Source: Ophioderma brevispina
Taxonomy: Eukaryota > Echinodermata > Ophiuroidea > Amphilepidida > Ophiodermatidae
Direction: 5' to 3'
Length of the DNA: 64,000 nucleotides
Assembly: GCA_023653785.1 (NCBI GenBank)
Contig: JAMKCH010012612.1
Location: 1-64,000 of the forward strand
Shown: positions 35,036 through 45,889 of the stretch, piece by piece
Layout: each line of letters starts with the position of its first letter
Position numbering within the stretch: position 1 is the stretch's first letter
Position numbers and translations under genes: made by a program
Notes under the pieces: model-generated
Database searches by the model: none
Seen by the model: the letters and a program-made list of their open reading frames with translations, nothing else
What the model was told of the DNA's origin: nothing

Positions 35036-35237
35036 GCCTCTTTTCGTCCTGGAGTAAAATTGTGTTGGACAAATTTTCCTCATGTTCTTCTTCTCTTCTA
35101 CTCTTTCTGTTGATCTGTATAGTGTGTTGCTGTTATGTTTCTCCTCGTTTGTCTTATGTCTATGTGTACGGTTTTTTGTCTTTAAAGATTCTCTTTTAGT
35201 CACATCGGTCATCTTGTTCTCATTTCCCTCACTTTTG

Positions 35238-35575
35238 AGAGCACGTGTGCGCAACGGATAAGCGCAGGACTCATGAGCCTAAGTTCGTGAGTTCGAGCCC
35301 GCTGAAGTCAACGTGTTTGTGTCCCTGGCAAGATACCTAGTCTCAATTGCCTCGTTCACCCAAGCGAATATGGGGAGCTGTTATGGGGGATATTACAATC
35401 TAAGTGCTGAATAGAGTTGTGCGCTAGCCAGAAACCACCAAGATGAAGCGAAATGATGTGACGATTTCCTGATGGCAGCGGTAAATAATAATTGGCAATC
35501 GCGCCTTGAGCACCCTGTCGGGGGATATGTGCATGTTATAGTTCGACATTATTATTATTATTATTATTATTTTTT
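35238..35575 (+). mobile_element. tRNA-derived SINE (tRNA-Met-like head)
   Basis: The head 35238-35309 contains an A-box-like GTGCGCAACGGATAAGCG, a CAT in the anticodon position of a paired ggact-cat-gagcc arm, and TTCGTGAGTTCGAGCCC, the B box (gttcgagccc 35291-35300). These agree with elongator tRNA-Met. The body and a 3' (ATT)n tail (about 35548-35573) follow. It is inserted in the LINE 3' UTR. Pol III control by the internal A and B boxes is expected from the family. Confidence 0.85.
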
Positions 35576-35852
35576 GTTTGTATCAATTCGTTTGCGTTTG
35601 CTTTATATCCCTTTCAAACGCCACCTTCCTTTTTCACCTGGACCGATTCATGATGTCCACTATTTATATTATATGTAAGTAAGGGCCTCCATTAATTATA
35701 AGCTCTTAGGAGTTGTCCATTGGAGGTCCTAGCATATGTTTTTCTTCTTCACTGTTCTTATCGGCATATTATCACATGTATTGCTACCTTTTGTATATGT
35801 AAATTTCGTCATCTTATGTATTGCGAATAAATTAAATATGAATATGAATATA

Positions 35853-37275
35853 TGTTATGATGTCTCGTGGACGTCAAAGGTCAGTAATACCCTTTAAAAT
35901 TACAAAACAAATGAGCTTTGTGCACAAGTGATAAGAATTTTATATTATAACACTGTTTGAATGATTCTAATCAGATTGGTTCAAGACGTGGTATGTCCAA
36001 AAACAATATTACATAAACAGATAATAAAATTACACACAATGATTTATGATACTTATTAGAGTCCACTAATGTCCAGAGTTAAAAGAAGCGCTGCAGTTTA
36101 TGTCCTCGCAGCGAAGACTCCAAAATGACAGTATGCAAAGTCACACTTATATATCCTCAGGTAATATTCCATGGGAACCTTCTCAGTCCTGTTTAACAGG
36201 ACAGTTTAAAGGCCGACTCAGAGATTTCCTGAGGTGGGCGCCCTCATTTTTCAAACAAATTGTGTTTTTTGCATATACATAATGCTTGACCATAAAACAA
36301 TCACCGTGTGGAATAACTCGGCTCAAATCGAAGTCCTTCGTATAGAAAATCACAAAATTTTTTTAAAAATTTCCGCATCCGGATTTTTTGTTATACACGG
36401 TATCCTATGGCAGTGTTACACTGTACATAAATGTGCACTGCATGAAAACGAAAAATCCGATTCGTCTCTAAATTTGGAATTCGGCATTTTAGGTAATTAT
36501 CTCTAGTAGACTATTTTTAATTTCTACACAAAAAATATATTTCAAAATCTCTGAGTCAGCCTTTAAGACGACAAGGTTGGAATAAGTCCCTCGACGACAC
36601 TAATATTCCACAGTATATCAGTCCAAGATATAATCACCACGATTATATCTGTCCACAATTTGGAGTCCTATTTTGATTCCCAGCACTTTTGGCTTCAAGA
36701 CGACAGTAGAATAATTAAAAGCTTTCGCTCCGTGAATTTCAAAATACAATAAATCCTGGCACTATGTACTGTACAGGTCTGCCACTCATTGCAAGATAAA
36801 AATAGCTATAACTTAATGTTTTTAAAAACTGTATAACCTGGTTACTACTGCTGGTCCTGACTCTTTCCAGTGAGCACTATATATCTCACGCTATATTTCC
36901 CAATATTTATAATAATAATCATTACAGCATCATCATGCATAAACATAATCCTGCACTGGCCAATTGGATTTCACAAAAATTACATCACCTGCATTGCACC
37001 ATCTTACATAAATGACATCATGGGAACCCTCAAATTTTACAACCTGTTTTGATCTCAAGTTGACTAATTTTTCTAAATTTAGCCTCCTGGGGAATTCCAT
37101 TTCTCCTCTTGTGCAATCTACCTTGTTGTAGATAACAGGTGCATGATCAGTTTTGCACAATAACACTAGGGGAATTCCACTCCCTCTTTTGTTGTAAACA
37201 AAGTACTTTTCCCGTGATAAATCTTTTCTCAAATATAATAATATTTTCAATCACAAAATGAAGGCTAATATAACA
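35853..37275 (-). mobile_element. Solo LTR, about 1.06 kb plus a nested MITE
   Basis: Starts TGTTATGATGTCTCG and ends ...GGCTAATATAACA, the TG...CA form of an LTR, with tata directly before (35849-35852) and after (37276-37279), a 4 bp target duplication. The reverse complement matches 58560-59643 over its whole length, apart from the MITE at 36206-36566. There is no second LTR, primer site or coding region beside it. The parental element is unknown. Confidence 0.82.
36206..36566. mobile_element. TTAA-flanked MITE (AGGCTGACTCAGAG family)
   Basis: TTAA on both sides, inverted ends AGGCCGACTCAGAGATTTCC and AAATCTCTGAGTCAGCCT. The other solo LTR (58560-59643) lacks it, and its target reads TTGA at the same place, so both the insertion and the 4 bp TTAA duplication are confirmed by a paralogous empty site. 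TTAA targeting is the signature of piggyBac-type transposases. Confidence 0.9.
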
Positions 37276-37284
37276 TATATAACT

Positions 37285-37955
37285 TGGCATGTTTTCTGCT
37301 TTTGATGTCTAAAGTTTGCCACCTCAGATATTTTTATGGACTTTGAAGACCGAAATATCTTAATAACCAATACGTCAGTTAGAACCTTTTAATACTAAGG
37401 TTGGGATTCGGGAATAACATGTGGATCGACAGTAAATTGAGGATGCATCGAAGCCGAAACCGAGGCGGCACCGAGGAAAAGCCAAGGAAAGACCGAGGGT
37501 GGATCGAGGTTTTTTGCCTGAAACACAATACAATGCAGAGGTACCGTCATATTATTGGGCAGATTTCGAGGACTTAACATTTTGCATATAAAATCAATGG
37601 CGAATTTTGACAATTTTAGACAAGACTTTAAAAGCGATGTGCTTCTCATTTGTCAGTCTGAAACACACACAATGTTTTAAAATACCATACAACGGTATCT
37701 GTGTGGGTTCCTGACAAAATAGTTTGAGAAGAACACTGCTTTTCAAAGTCACGCCTAAACTATATAATATGCAAAACTAATAGCCCACGGAACCAGGTCA
37801 AAATTGCCGAAAGGCCACAACGCCCACCAGATTCGTTTTCAGCAGCTAAAGTGGTCATTTCGTCGGCGGGTCGGGGAGATCTTTTTTCGTTTCACGATTC
37901 GTTTGTTGTTAGACGAAGAGAAGCTGGGATGTCTGTTTAGTAGTAATAGAGTATA
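37285..37955. other. No recognisable gene
   Basis: A short stretch near 37440-37500 has repeated GGAT/CGAG-type words (ggatcgaca, gcatcgaagc, ggatcgaggt). There is nothing else of note. Confidence 0.4.
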
Positions 37956-37959
37956 TATT

Positions 37960-38125
37960 AATAGTTATTATTTTATTATTATTATTATTATTATTATTAT
38001 ATTATTATAGTAGTAGTAGTAGTAGTAGTAGAGTATAGTAGTAGTAGGAGCACAGCAGTAGCATACATTGTCAGTAGCAGCAGCAGCAAGCAGCAGCAGC
38101 AGCAGCACTTAGCAGCAGCAGTAGG
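37960..38125 (+). repeat. (TTA)n, (GTA)n and (AGC)n trinucleotide tracts
   Basis: Three adjacent tracts: TTA (about 37965-38006), GTA/TAG (38008-38050), and AGC with interruptions (38070-38125). Confidence 0.92.
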
Positions 38126-38347
38126 CAGTAATCTGCTTTGCGTACGATTCTGTCCAGAATGTACAGCGTAAAGGGGGCATTCAGAGATTTCAATCTATAC
38201 CCTTAACCCTTAATTGCATTTAAATGCCTTTGAAGAAATGAGTACCGAACCCTTGCCTTGGTTATGGGAAAATTAACCCTAAGACTTCTAAATAACATGA
38301 AAAATAACGCTACTTCTTTTTTTGCGGTGATCGTCAGATTTTCTTCT

Positions 38348-39180
38348 TTCTTCTAGGTGGACCTTAGGGATTATATTTTTGTTGCCTATTAAATTAATAA
38401 TAATCAAGTAAAAATCATTTGATAGGTCCCTGAACTGTGCAATTTCCAAGTTTGAGATGAATCTGATTTTTAGGTTTTTTTTTTTTTGATGAAGGAACGG
38501 TTATGTGTAGTATTCATTGGAAAACGAACCTGAATTTGCAGTGGACACGCATATTGGTATATGCAATATAAATTATAATAATGCTTGTTCCCCATGCATA
38601 TTTGTATAATCAAAAGAAAAAAGAAACAAACAAACAATCGTAAAAAAAAAAACCATTTGGTTGAAAATCATGATCAATCTCTCGTAATTTCTCTCTGCCA
38701 GATTTTTCCAGGCCCGCCAGTATTGTCCGAATCCTCACGACGATAGTGACTGTCCCAAGCCATTGCAGTATACCCTGGACATCATTGAAAAGCAGTGTCT
38801 GAACACTGCGTGATATACCAGTGAAATAGAAATAAGGACCATATATATTTGAGTATTGTAGTTGTTTTAATAAAGCTGAGTCTAATAAGTAGTTGTCCAC
38901 GGACGCGTCGTGTGCACAAACTGCGTAAATTATCATTCTAAAAGCACTGACCTTAACTACTTTGTTTTTAGCTTGTTCAATCAGTAACATGTATTTAGCT
39001 TTATTTTATACATAAAATTGTAGTATTGATGTTCACGATGCCTTAATGTTTGTGCAATGTAGATTCAGACGCAAAAATACGGAACAGTATTCTCTGCTTT
39101 TGGCCTCTCAAAAATCACCAATGAACTATTAAAGGCAGACTCGAGATTTCGAAATAAAATATTTGTGTATGATTAAAATA
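38348..39180. repeat. 830 bp tandem duplication, first unit (empty site)
   Basis: Begins ttcttctaggtgg and ends at attaaaata just before an identical start at 39181. Contains the 4-5 residue-conserved frame AGLEKSGREK on the minus strand, which also recurs in the second unit and is therefore a repeat, not independent evidence of a gene. Its end carries the MITE-family word taaaggcagactcgagattt. Confidence 0.85.
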
Positions 39181-39394
39181 TTCTTCTAGGGACCTTAAGG
39201 ATATATATTTTTGTTTACCTATAAATTAATAATAATCAAGTAAAAATCATTGATAGGTACCGAACTGTCAATTTCCAAGTTTGAGTATGAATCTGAATTT
39301 TTATGTTTTTGATGAAGATAACACTGTTTGTGTAGTATGCCTTGGGAAACGAACCTGAAATTTGCATGTGGACACGCATATTGTATATGCAATA

Positions 39395-41389
39395 AAAGAC
39401 CCCCAAAAAAAGTAACGCAACAGCATGTCTATAATAACCCCATAGGTTACAAAAAACCATTGGTCTATCACAAAAAACATAAAATGATATCAATAGTTTC
39501 ATTTTCTTCCGTAACTTTTGATACCCTTCTTGCCCATTGGCGATTCAATATTGTCCAACAAAAAATCCCATTATAAGAAAATCTCTCCCTTATAACACTT
39601 CTCGTTCTAGCGTCTTTTGTTGTTATCTATTGTTTTCCCGTGCGTTATCTACTACGAAACGGGTTCAGAAGGCGAACCGGGCGTATTTTAATAACAATAA
39701 CAAGCTCTAGAGCTTTGTTATTTTAATAACATGCACACGTCGGAATTCGGGGTCACAACTAAAAAACACGCGGGTCCCGGTAATGGTTCTAGAAAGAATA
39801 CAATGTGGCCTGACAATTATATACAGCAGGAAGCGGCGCGATCTGTATATATACTGTGGCAAACTTTAGATCACATTCTATGGTGGTTCAAACTATGCAA
39901 ACCTATGTATTTAGCACATTGAGCGTTATTCACCTGAAATAACTTTAAAAATTGATTGCTCTTTACATCAACATTTTCTCAATCAATGGACATGACACAA
40001 TTTATTATTTTTTACAACAGCAAATTATGATATAATCAGATATTTGATTTTCATAACTGGTCATTTTAAAATGTGTAGCATAACCGCGCAATTCCTTTAG
40101 GGAATTGCAAAAAGACAAAAATTAAAACACATAACACAACCCTACTCCATGAACATTAAATTTGACCCACACTGGGTTTAATATAGAGGGGTACCTCCCC
40201 CAAAAAAAAACCGTAACTAAGTCAGGTTCAACCTCTTGGGATCAAGCTTGCATAAGCCCCCATCCGACGCCGTCATTTCCATTTGAAATCAAATGCTGCG
40301 TCCACAAATGTCGACATCACACAATACACCTAAAGATACGTACCTAATTTAAGAAATATACTATAACAGTGACGGCACCAGATCAAGATTGGTTTATTTT
40401 GTTTCCTTTCTCCTTCATCTTTCAAACCCTATGCAAGTGCACTCAATGGCTAAAATAAAGTGATAAAACCCTTATAGCTCTTTGTAATTTCTGCACGAAA
40501 ATACATAATATGTTCAGGATTATAGGGTTATAGTCCTTTATTTTCCGAAGCCCTTGGTTGAGTATTTCATTCAAATTTTACTACCACTTCTCCAAGGATA
40601 ACTTAAAATACATATATATATTTTGTCTTCGTATTTAGCAACGCCCTCATCAATTAACCGATTGGCAAGTTAAGCTTTAATCCTTAACCTTTAGTCACTC
40701 GCAGGTTAATGGCCAGAGCAATCAATACACGCCCATTTGGATTGGGTAACGCTCAATAAACGGTGACAAGGACAGTGTTTTTTAAAATGTTTTAAATTAA
40801 ATTCGACAAATATTTCGTTATCAATCGAATTTTAGCATGTTTTAACCAAAATATTGTTTTAAAAAACTGTTATTTTTATATTATACTCTAAGTGTATGCT
40901 ATATAATCAATGTGCTAATGATGCGTTCGTAAAAACTAACAACTTCGCCTTGACCTTGGTTAACATCCGGTCTCGCGGGCCTGCTGCCGCGAGACCGATG
41001 TTAACCAAGTCAATCGCTCAAGCTGGTTATTCACTAACGCTATCTAGCTCATGATTATCTATACTTAAAAGTTGCATAAAGGTATAGCCATATTATTGCC
41101 ATTCAGTGAACGATCGCATTCTTCCGGGTCGTGAAGTGTGTGGTCCACTTAATGCATGGTTGTGTATTGTAACCTTGTAATGTTTTCAGTATGCAAACTT
41201 TGAAATGGGACACATTTTCATAAAATGGACATTGTGTTGGCTACATTGATCACAATGGAGCAAAAAGGTGTCAAAATTTGGGCAGAAAAAACAGACAGAC
41301 TTTGATATCATTTTATGTTTTCGTGCATAGACCGATGGTTTGTAACTTATGGGGTATTAGACATGCCGCGTTACTTTTTGGGGGTCTTT
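39395..41389. mobile_element. 1995 bp TA-flanked element with about 190 bp inverted ends
   Basis: Ends AAAGACCCCCAAAAAAAGTA and ...CTTTTTGGGGGTCTTT, with TA at 39393-39394 and 41390-41391. The inverted similarity extends inward past ataaaatgatatcaa. The unoccupied target in the first tandem unit reads gcaaTAtaa (near 38560), exactly the flanks joined with a single TA. No transposase frame is seen, so it is a non-autonomous Tc1/mariner-like element. The longest internal frame is 60-63 residues without domain. Confidence 0.88.
40913..41054. repeat. Strong hairpin inside the 2 kb element
   Basis: TTGGTTAACATC-C-GGTCTCGCGG (40956-40978) pairs with CCGCGAGACCGATGTTAACCAA (40987-41008) with one bulge and an 8-base loop. 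Weaker pairing extends the arms to about 60 bp. GC-rich in an AT-rich element. Confidence 0.85.
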
Positions 41390-42006
41390 TATAATTGCTG
41401 TCTTGTCCACATCATATTGTTATAAGCAAAAGAAAAAGAAACAAACAAACAATCGTAAAAAAAAACATTTGTTTTTAAAATTATGAGCATCTCTCGGGAT
41501 TTCTCTCTGCCAGATTTTTCCAGGCCCGCCGATATTGTCCGAATCCCTCTGACGCGCATAGGACTGTCCCCAACCATTGTAGTATCCCCGGGCATCATTG
41601 AAAACAGTGTCTTATACTGAAGTGATAATAACCAAGAACTAAGAACATAAGGACATATATATTTGAGTATTGTAGTTTTTGTAATAGAGCTGAGTCGAAT
41701 AGTAGTTGTCTCACGACCGTATTTTTTGCACACTGCGGAATGATGCATTCTAAAATCACTGACCTGACTACTTTGTTTTAGCTTTTTTTTTTAATAGTAC
41801 ATGTAATTTATCTATCTTTATTATACTATACAAAGTGTTTTAAGTATGGATGTTCACGATGCCTTAATGTTTTGGTGCAATGTATATTCAGACAAAGCAA
41901 AATACGAGAACGATTCTCTGCTTTTGTCCTCTCAAAAATCACCAATGAACTATTAAAGGCAGACTCAGATTTCGAAATAAATATTTGTGTATTTGGATTA
42001 AAATAT

Positions 42007-42714
42007 TTTCACTAAAATTAAGGTAGCCACCTCAAGTGCCAATTCCACGTTTTGGGCATTTCTGGGGGATGTTTCCCGGTGCAAATATTACAACCAAGAT
42101 CCACCAAACACTTTCAGTCATTTAAATACTCCATGCCCTTCTTAATTATAGATAGTTGGGTCTACGGTGTAATCACATACATGCTTTGACAAAACAATGG
42201 GTTTATATAATTGCTGCTAAATGTCCGGCTTAATGTCCTCGCAGACAGAAACGTGTTTAATGTGAAAAATCAAATACTAGGTTGTTTGGGATGGAACTAT
42301 TATCGAATAATGTCGCCTGAGTAGCAAGGTCACCAATAAAAAGTGGCCTAAACCTGATAGGGTCGAGCCAAGTATTCTTATGCCAGCAATGTATTTTCTG
42401 TACCCATTACATGCTTTGAAGCAAAGAGAGAATCACGTCAATGATACGGGTGGCTTTTTTGGGTCAATCTTACAGCAGCTTAAGGATATGCAAACACAAC
42501 TTTCTTCAATCCTATTATTCATCTGTGCTTCCTAGGTTTACAGAAATACGTGTATAGTATAAAGTTCTTAAGATATGAGCCTAGGTGGCATCTTCTGTGG
42601 AGTGCGTAATTGTGGGATGATGTATTTATATAAATGGGGATCGAGTGTGGATTTTGCCATCGAGATGATGTTAGAACGAATCTTCTTGGGGTTCCTCCGT
42701 GCCCAACCACCATG
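42007..42714. other. No recognisable feature
   Basis: Unique AT-rich sequence between the tandem duplication and the SINE pair. Confidence 0.4.
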
Positions 42715-42893
42715 CAGGTGTAAGGGAGGGCAGGTTCGGGTAGTACAGTGGATCTACATTTAGCACCACTGTGGTCCCAGTTTCGACCCTCAGTTGGACC
42801 TGCTGATTTCATGTGCGTTTGGTTCTAGTCCATACTCGGCCTCAAAGGTTTTCTCCAGTATCCAGGTATCCTCTGCTTAGTAACTGAGCTTTC
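42715..42893 (+). mobile_element. Probable tRNA-derived SINE
   Basis: An A-box-like GGTTCGGGTAGTACAGTGG (42728-42746) and B-box-like AGTTTCGACCC (42780-42790) are followed by a body with TTTTCTCCAGTATCC words found in many invertebrate SINEs. No tail is evident before the next SINE begins. Confidence 0.5.
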
Positions 42894-42894
42894 A

Positions 42895-43195
42895 GAGGGC
42901 ACATGTGGTCCAGTGGAGGGATCAACGACCGCCTCATTACCAAAGGTCCTGGGTTCGAGTCCCCTGAGGCCAATGTGTTGTGCACTTGGGCAAGGCACTT
43001 TACCTCGCTTGCCCTCTCGCCCATGTGGCTAAATGAGAGCTGTTAAGATATTGTCGCATTGAACGCCGTCCAAAGGGTATTTTTATGCCTTGGACATTTG
43101 TAAGGCAGCTGACATGTTCTAGTGGCAGCGGCATAAATGTAACGCTCTTTGATACATTGTGAAAGGAGCTATATAAATGGTCGGGCATTTTTTTT
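42895..43195 (+). mobile_element. tRNA-derived SINE
   Basis: A box TGTGGTCCAGTGG (42904-42916) and B box GGTTCGAGTCC (42952-42962) are at tRNA spacing. A body follows with GGCAAGGCACTTTACCTCG and GAAAGGAGCTATATAAATGG, then a T-rich end. It is directly downstream of another SINE-like unit, so the two may be a dimer. Confidence 0.78.
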
Positions 43196-43199
43196 CCTT

Positions 43200-43837
43200 C
43201 CGTAATATATATATTTATGGGAATAGTAGGGTATAGGCCCCTATATAAGGATGTAACGTGAATTGAAATAAAGTTCTTCATGACGCATCAGTAATTGGTG
43301 TGCCGTTAAATACTAATAGACCTCCCTCCATTTCATTTTGAAGGTGTACCATGTGGGTTCTCCCTATCTATGCATAATTATGAGGTGAAACGAGACTTTC
43401 CCTCCCAACTAACTCGAAGATTACACTACTTTCTAGTTCAAAGTCCACTATATAATCTAGTCCTTTGGCCTGGGGGGCCCCGTGTGCATGAGATGTGTCC
43501 CTAAGTTACTCTTCCCAGCCATGGACTAGACCATCAGACACCCCAAAAAAGTGAGGGTAGACTTTTGCTGCCCCGGCACTTTTTCGCTAGAGGGCCGTTT
43601 TCAAAATGGCCGCCAAATGCCATTTACACCATATAATGACGGTTTCATAGCCCAACTGTATGGGGTGAAATGGTCCAGTTTTGCAGTGTTTTTCCCTAAT
43701 TTGTGATGTTAAATGTATAGAGCGGTCCCTCCACCACTTAAATTATTCCTTATTGAGGGCGCTTTTCAAATGGCCGCCACATGCAATTTAACACCTCATA
43801 TTTTTTACTATCTGGCCCATTTTCTTAGTGTTTTTGC
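43200..43837. other. Flank of the composite element; carries a repeated block
   Basis: 43706-43779 (gatgttaaatgtatagagcg ... attgagggcgc) recurs in the same orientation just right of the composite at about 50725 and again at 52494. No gene is seen. Confidence 0.5.
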
Positions 43838-43839
43838 TA

Positions 43840-44800
43840 GACCTGGTTGTCTAAAAATCAAAAAAGGACACCTCGAAGCGCCCTCTTTTCACGAAGGAAA
43901 ATAGTAAAACCATACAAATTAATCCACATCTGAAATCATTTCATTAGGTTTCCGACACCGAATAGATCTTTCCAAAAGGACACATATTTACAGAGTTATG
44001 GCCGATTGAAATTTTGTACCACTTTTTCATTTTATCCACGGATTGTTATACTGTCCATGGTTACTGTCTAAGCTGTCTTTAGACAATACACCACGAGGTG
44101 CTATGTGACATATGGGTACCATATAGAGTGGCAAAACGAGAGTACTACCAACTTGTAAGACACTTCAACTTAACTAATTTCTGCATGATAGACTTTCCAA
44201 AGTAGTAGCTTACGCCTGCTAATTTGCATAAACAAAATGGCCACCATTCAAGTTGGCTCCAAACTGTTTCAGTCATCCCGTCTTTGTAGAAGGATTAATT
44301 TTGGTTAAAAATGTTAACAGGAGATGTTGCTAAATGGACAACCACCAGAAGGTTCAAATAATACTTCTTAATTAAACCTAAAATTTGCATAATCCAAAAT
44401 GGCCGCCATTTTCGTAAATTTTGATAATAATTGACTCAAACATTCAAGGTATCATAGGGATGAACTTTACACTACTCTAAAGTTTAGAATTAACATATTG
44501 CTCAAATATAACTATACACATGTATGTTATGCAAGACTTCCAATGGTGACGGTGAAACTTAAGCAAGTAAATTTGAATATAAACAAAATGGCCACATTGA
44601 AATTGCGCCCATTAAATAGTTTCGGCTCTATCCACAATAGTTGAAGAAATATTTAGGTTCAAAAATGCTAAAAAATGAGGTGGTGTTGATTACAAACAAT
44701 CAAAATGAATTAATGGCCATCTCTTTTTAAATAAACCTTATTTGAATATATCCTAAATAACCGCCATTGTTACCCAACATTTTAAAAATCAGCAAACTCA
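43840..44800 (+). repeat. Left arm of the composite, with two sub-repeats
   Basis: Terminal part 43840-44110, then two related blocks (about 44190-44500 and 44530-44800), each with a cctgctaatttgcataaaca-like or caagtaaatttgaatataaa-like start, a CAAAATGGCC word, ttcaaaaatg, and a second CCGCCATT word. Confidence 0.75.
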
Positions 44801-44809
44801 AATCATGGG

Positions 44810-45220
44810 CAGTTAAATGTTAATCTATTGCACTTGCAATTCATATGTTTAATCCCTAACGCCTTTAAACCCCCGACACAAAAATCAAAGGGTGGACCCT
44901 TTCCTTGGGTTTTTGGGAAATTTGTTCCTAGATCTGACAACAAAGAATACTACTACCGCACTTATATAGTTTTAAAAACCACTATTTTGTACATAATAAT
45001 CTAATGACCGATTCTTGCACTACAATTATAGTTTGTTTCATAAGTTATTTCAATATTTAGCACATTTTGCCCAGAATTACCATTGCCAGTCATTAGCAAT
45101 ACCTATCAATCTGGTATCCAATCTAGTAGACATTCATAACATACCGCAACTTATACATAACTATTGACCAACTCACAAGGTTCTCATTACAAGGATTGGC
45201 CACGCAGTCTCTTGAGACTA
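44810..45220. other. No recognisable feature
   Basis: AT-rich sequence between the left arm and the RT fragment. Confidence 0.4.
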
Positions 45221-45229
45221 CACCCCATA

Positions 45230-45690
45230 TACAATGTAGCTGTTTGGTAGCTTGCAAACAGGATGTTCTTTGTCACTGGAGCAAGACTGATGAAGTAAGG
45301 CTCAAGAATGGACTACCACCAGGAAATGTGCTCGCACCTCTCCTGTTCACATCTATACCACGACCAACCTAGGAGTGCAGGAACCTGTCGTTTTATCTAT
45401 GCAGACGATCTTGGAATCAGCGCAGCGCACAAGATGCAGACTGCGCACTTGTTGAAGAGAGACGCTCAAGCTTGGATGACTCCTAATTACTACGAGGAAC
45501 CACCTACGTGCAAATTCGTCAAACACAGGTGTGTTCTTAAACGTCAGCTTAAAGTAACCTGTTCTGGAACCACCCCCTGGAACACTGCTATAACCCTGTC
45601 TACTGGAGTTGGGACCGCACCCTTTCTTATAAGACCCAAAATCAATAAGACGAAGAGTAAAGTATGGCTCACGCATAACAACAACGGACA
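45230..45690 (+). pseudogene. Jockey-like reverse transcriptase, catalytic fragment
   Basis: Plus-strand pieces read RLKNGLPPGNVLAPLLF (about 45300-45350, the PQG box with Pro for Gln), then in a second frame CRFIYADDLGIS with YADD at 45398-45409. YYEEPPTCKFVKHRCVLKRQLKVTCSGTT follows at the place where the family has YY-L-ANPSKTQ, and a frame-shifted NPVY near 45595. At least two frameshifts. No endonuclease or RT fingers. Its natural C-terminus is probably the unit amplified just downstream. Confidence 0.75.
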
Positions 45691-45716
45691 ACGTATACCA
45701 TCCTCTAGGTTTGTTT

Positions 45717-45887
45717 GTCTCCATCTTAAGTTGAAGGTGACGTCACTCGACTTTTATTTGCGTCAGCATGAATCGCGCGCGCTATGTTGGAATCATAGCA
45801 TGATACGCCCGCGAATAAAGGCTGCACGATCGAGACGCTAGTGGGAATCAAGACGCATCATGACGTCACCTTCAACTTGAGGTGAGA
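45717..45887. mobile_element. 171 bp MITE separating the RT fragment from its C-terminal array
   Basis: Inverted ends: TCTCCATCTTAAGTTGAAGG-tgacgtca at the left and tgacgtcaccttcaacttga-ggtgaga at the right. The interior contains GCGCGCGC-rich and hairpin-capable sequence. It interrupts the RT reading region. Confidence 0.8.
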
Positions 45888-45889
45888 CA

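Larger units (their letters stand above)
31920..35848 (+). mobile_element. CR1/L2-like LINE, internally deleted and interrupted
   Basis: Order on the plus strand: pyrimidine-rich leader of uncertain extent, N-terminal frame (32891), endonuclease piece joined directly to RT (33226-33969), DNA-element-like insert (33997-34484), RT C-terminus (34488-35035), 3' UTR interrupted by a SINE (35238-35575), and an AT-rich tail ending aataaattaaatatgaatatg. The 5' boundary is uncertain. A complete element of this class would be 1 kb or more longer in ORF2. Confidence 0.7.
39181..42006. repeat. 830 bp tandem duplication, second unit, interrupted by a 2 kb element
   Basis: Same order as 38348-39180 once 39395-41389 is removed; the remaining 829 bp agree in length with the first unit's 833 bp. 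Confidence 0.85.

Noticed and set aside
35238..35309. Functional tRNA-Met gene
   Set aside because: The acceptor stem does not pair cleanly, and the sequence continues into a SINE body with an (ATT)n tail.
38610..38990. Minus-strand frames with AGLEKSGREK shared by two places, as a possible conserved gene
   Set aside because: Both lie in the 830 bp tandem duplication, so similarity follows from duplication; the frames end in low-complexity sequence.
42895..42970. Functional tRNA gene
   Set aside because: A and B boxes are present, but the arms do not close and a SINE body follows.
45353..45724. 123-residue minus-strand frame
   Set aside because: Antisense to the YADD-containing RT fragment.
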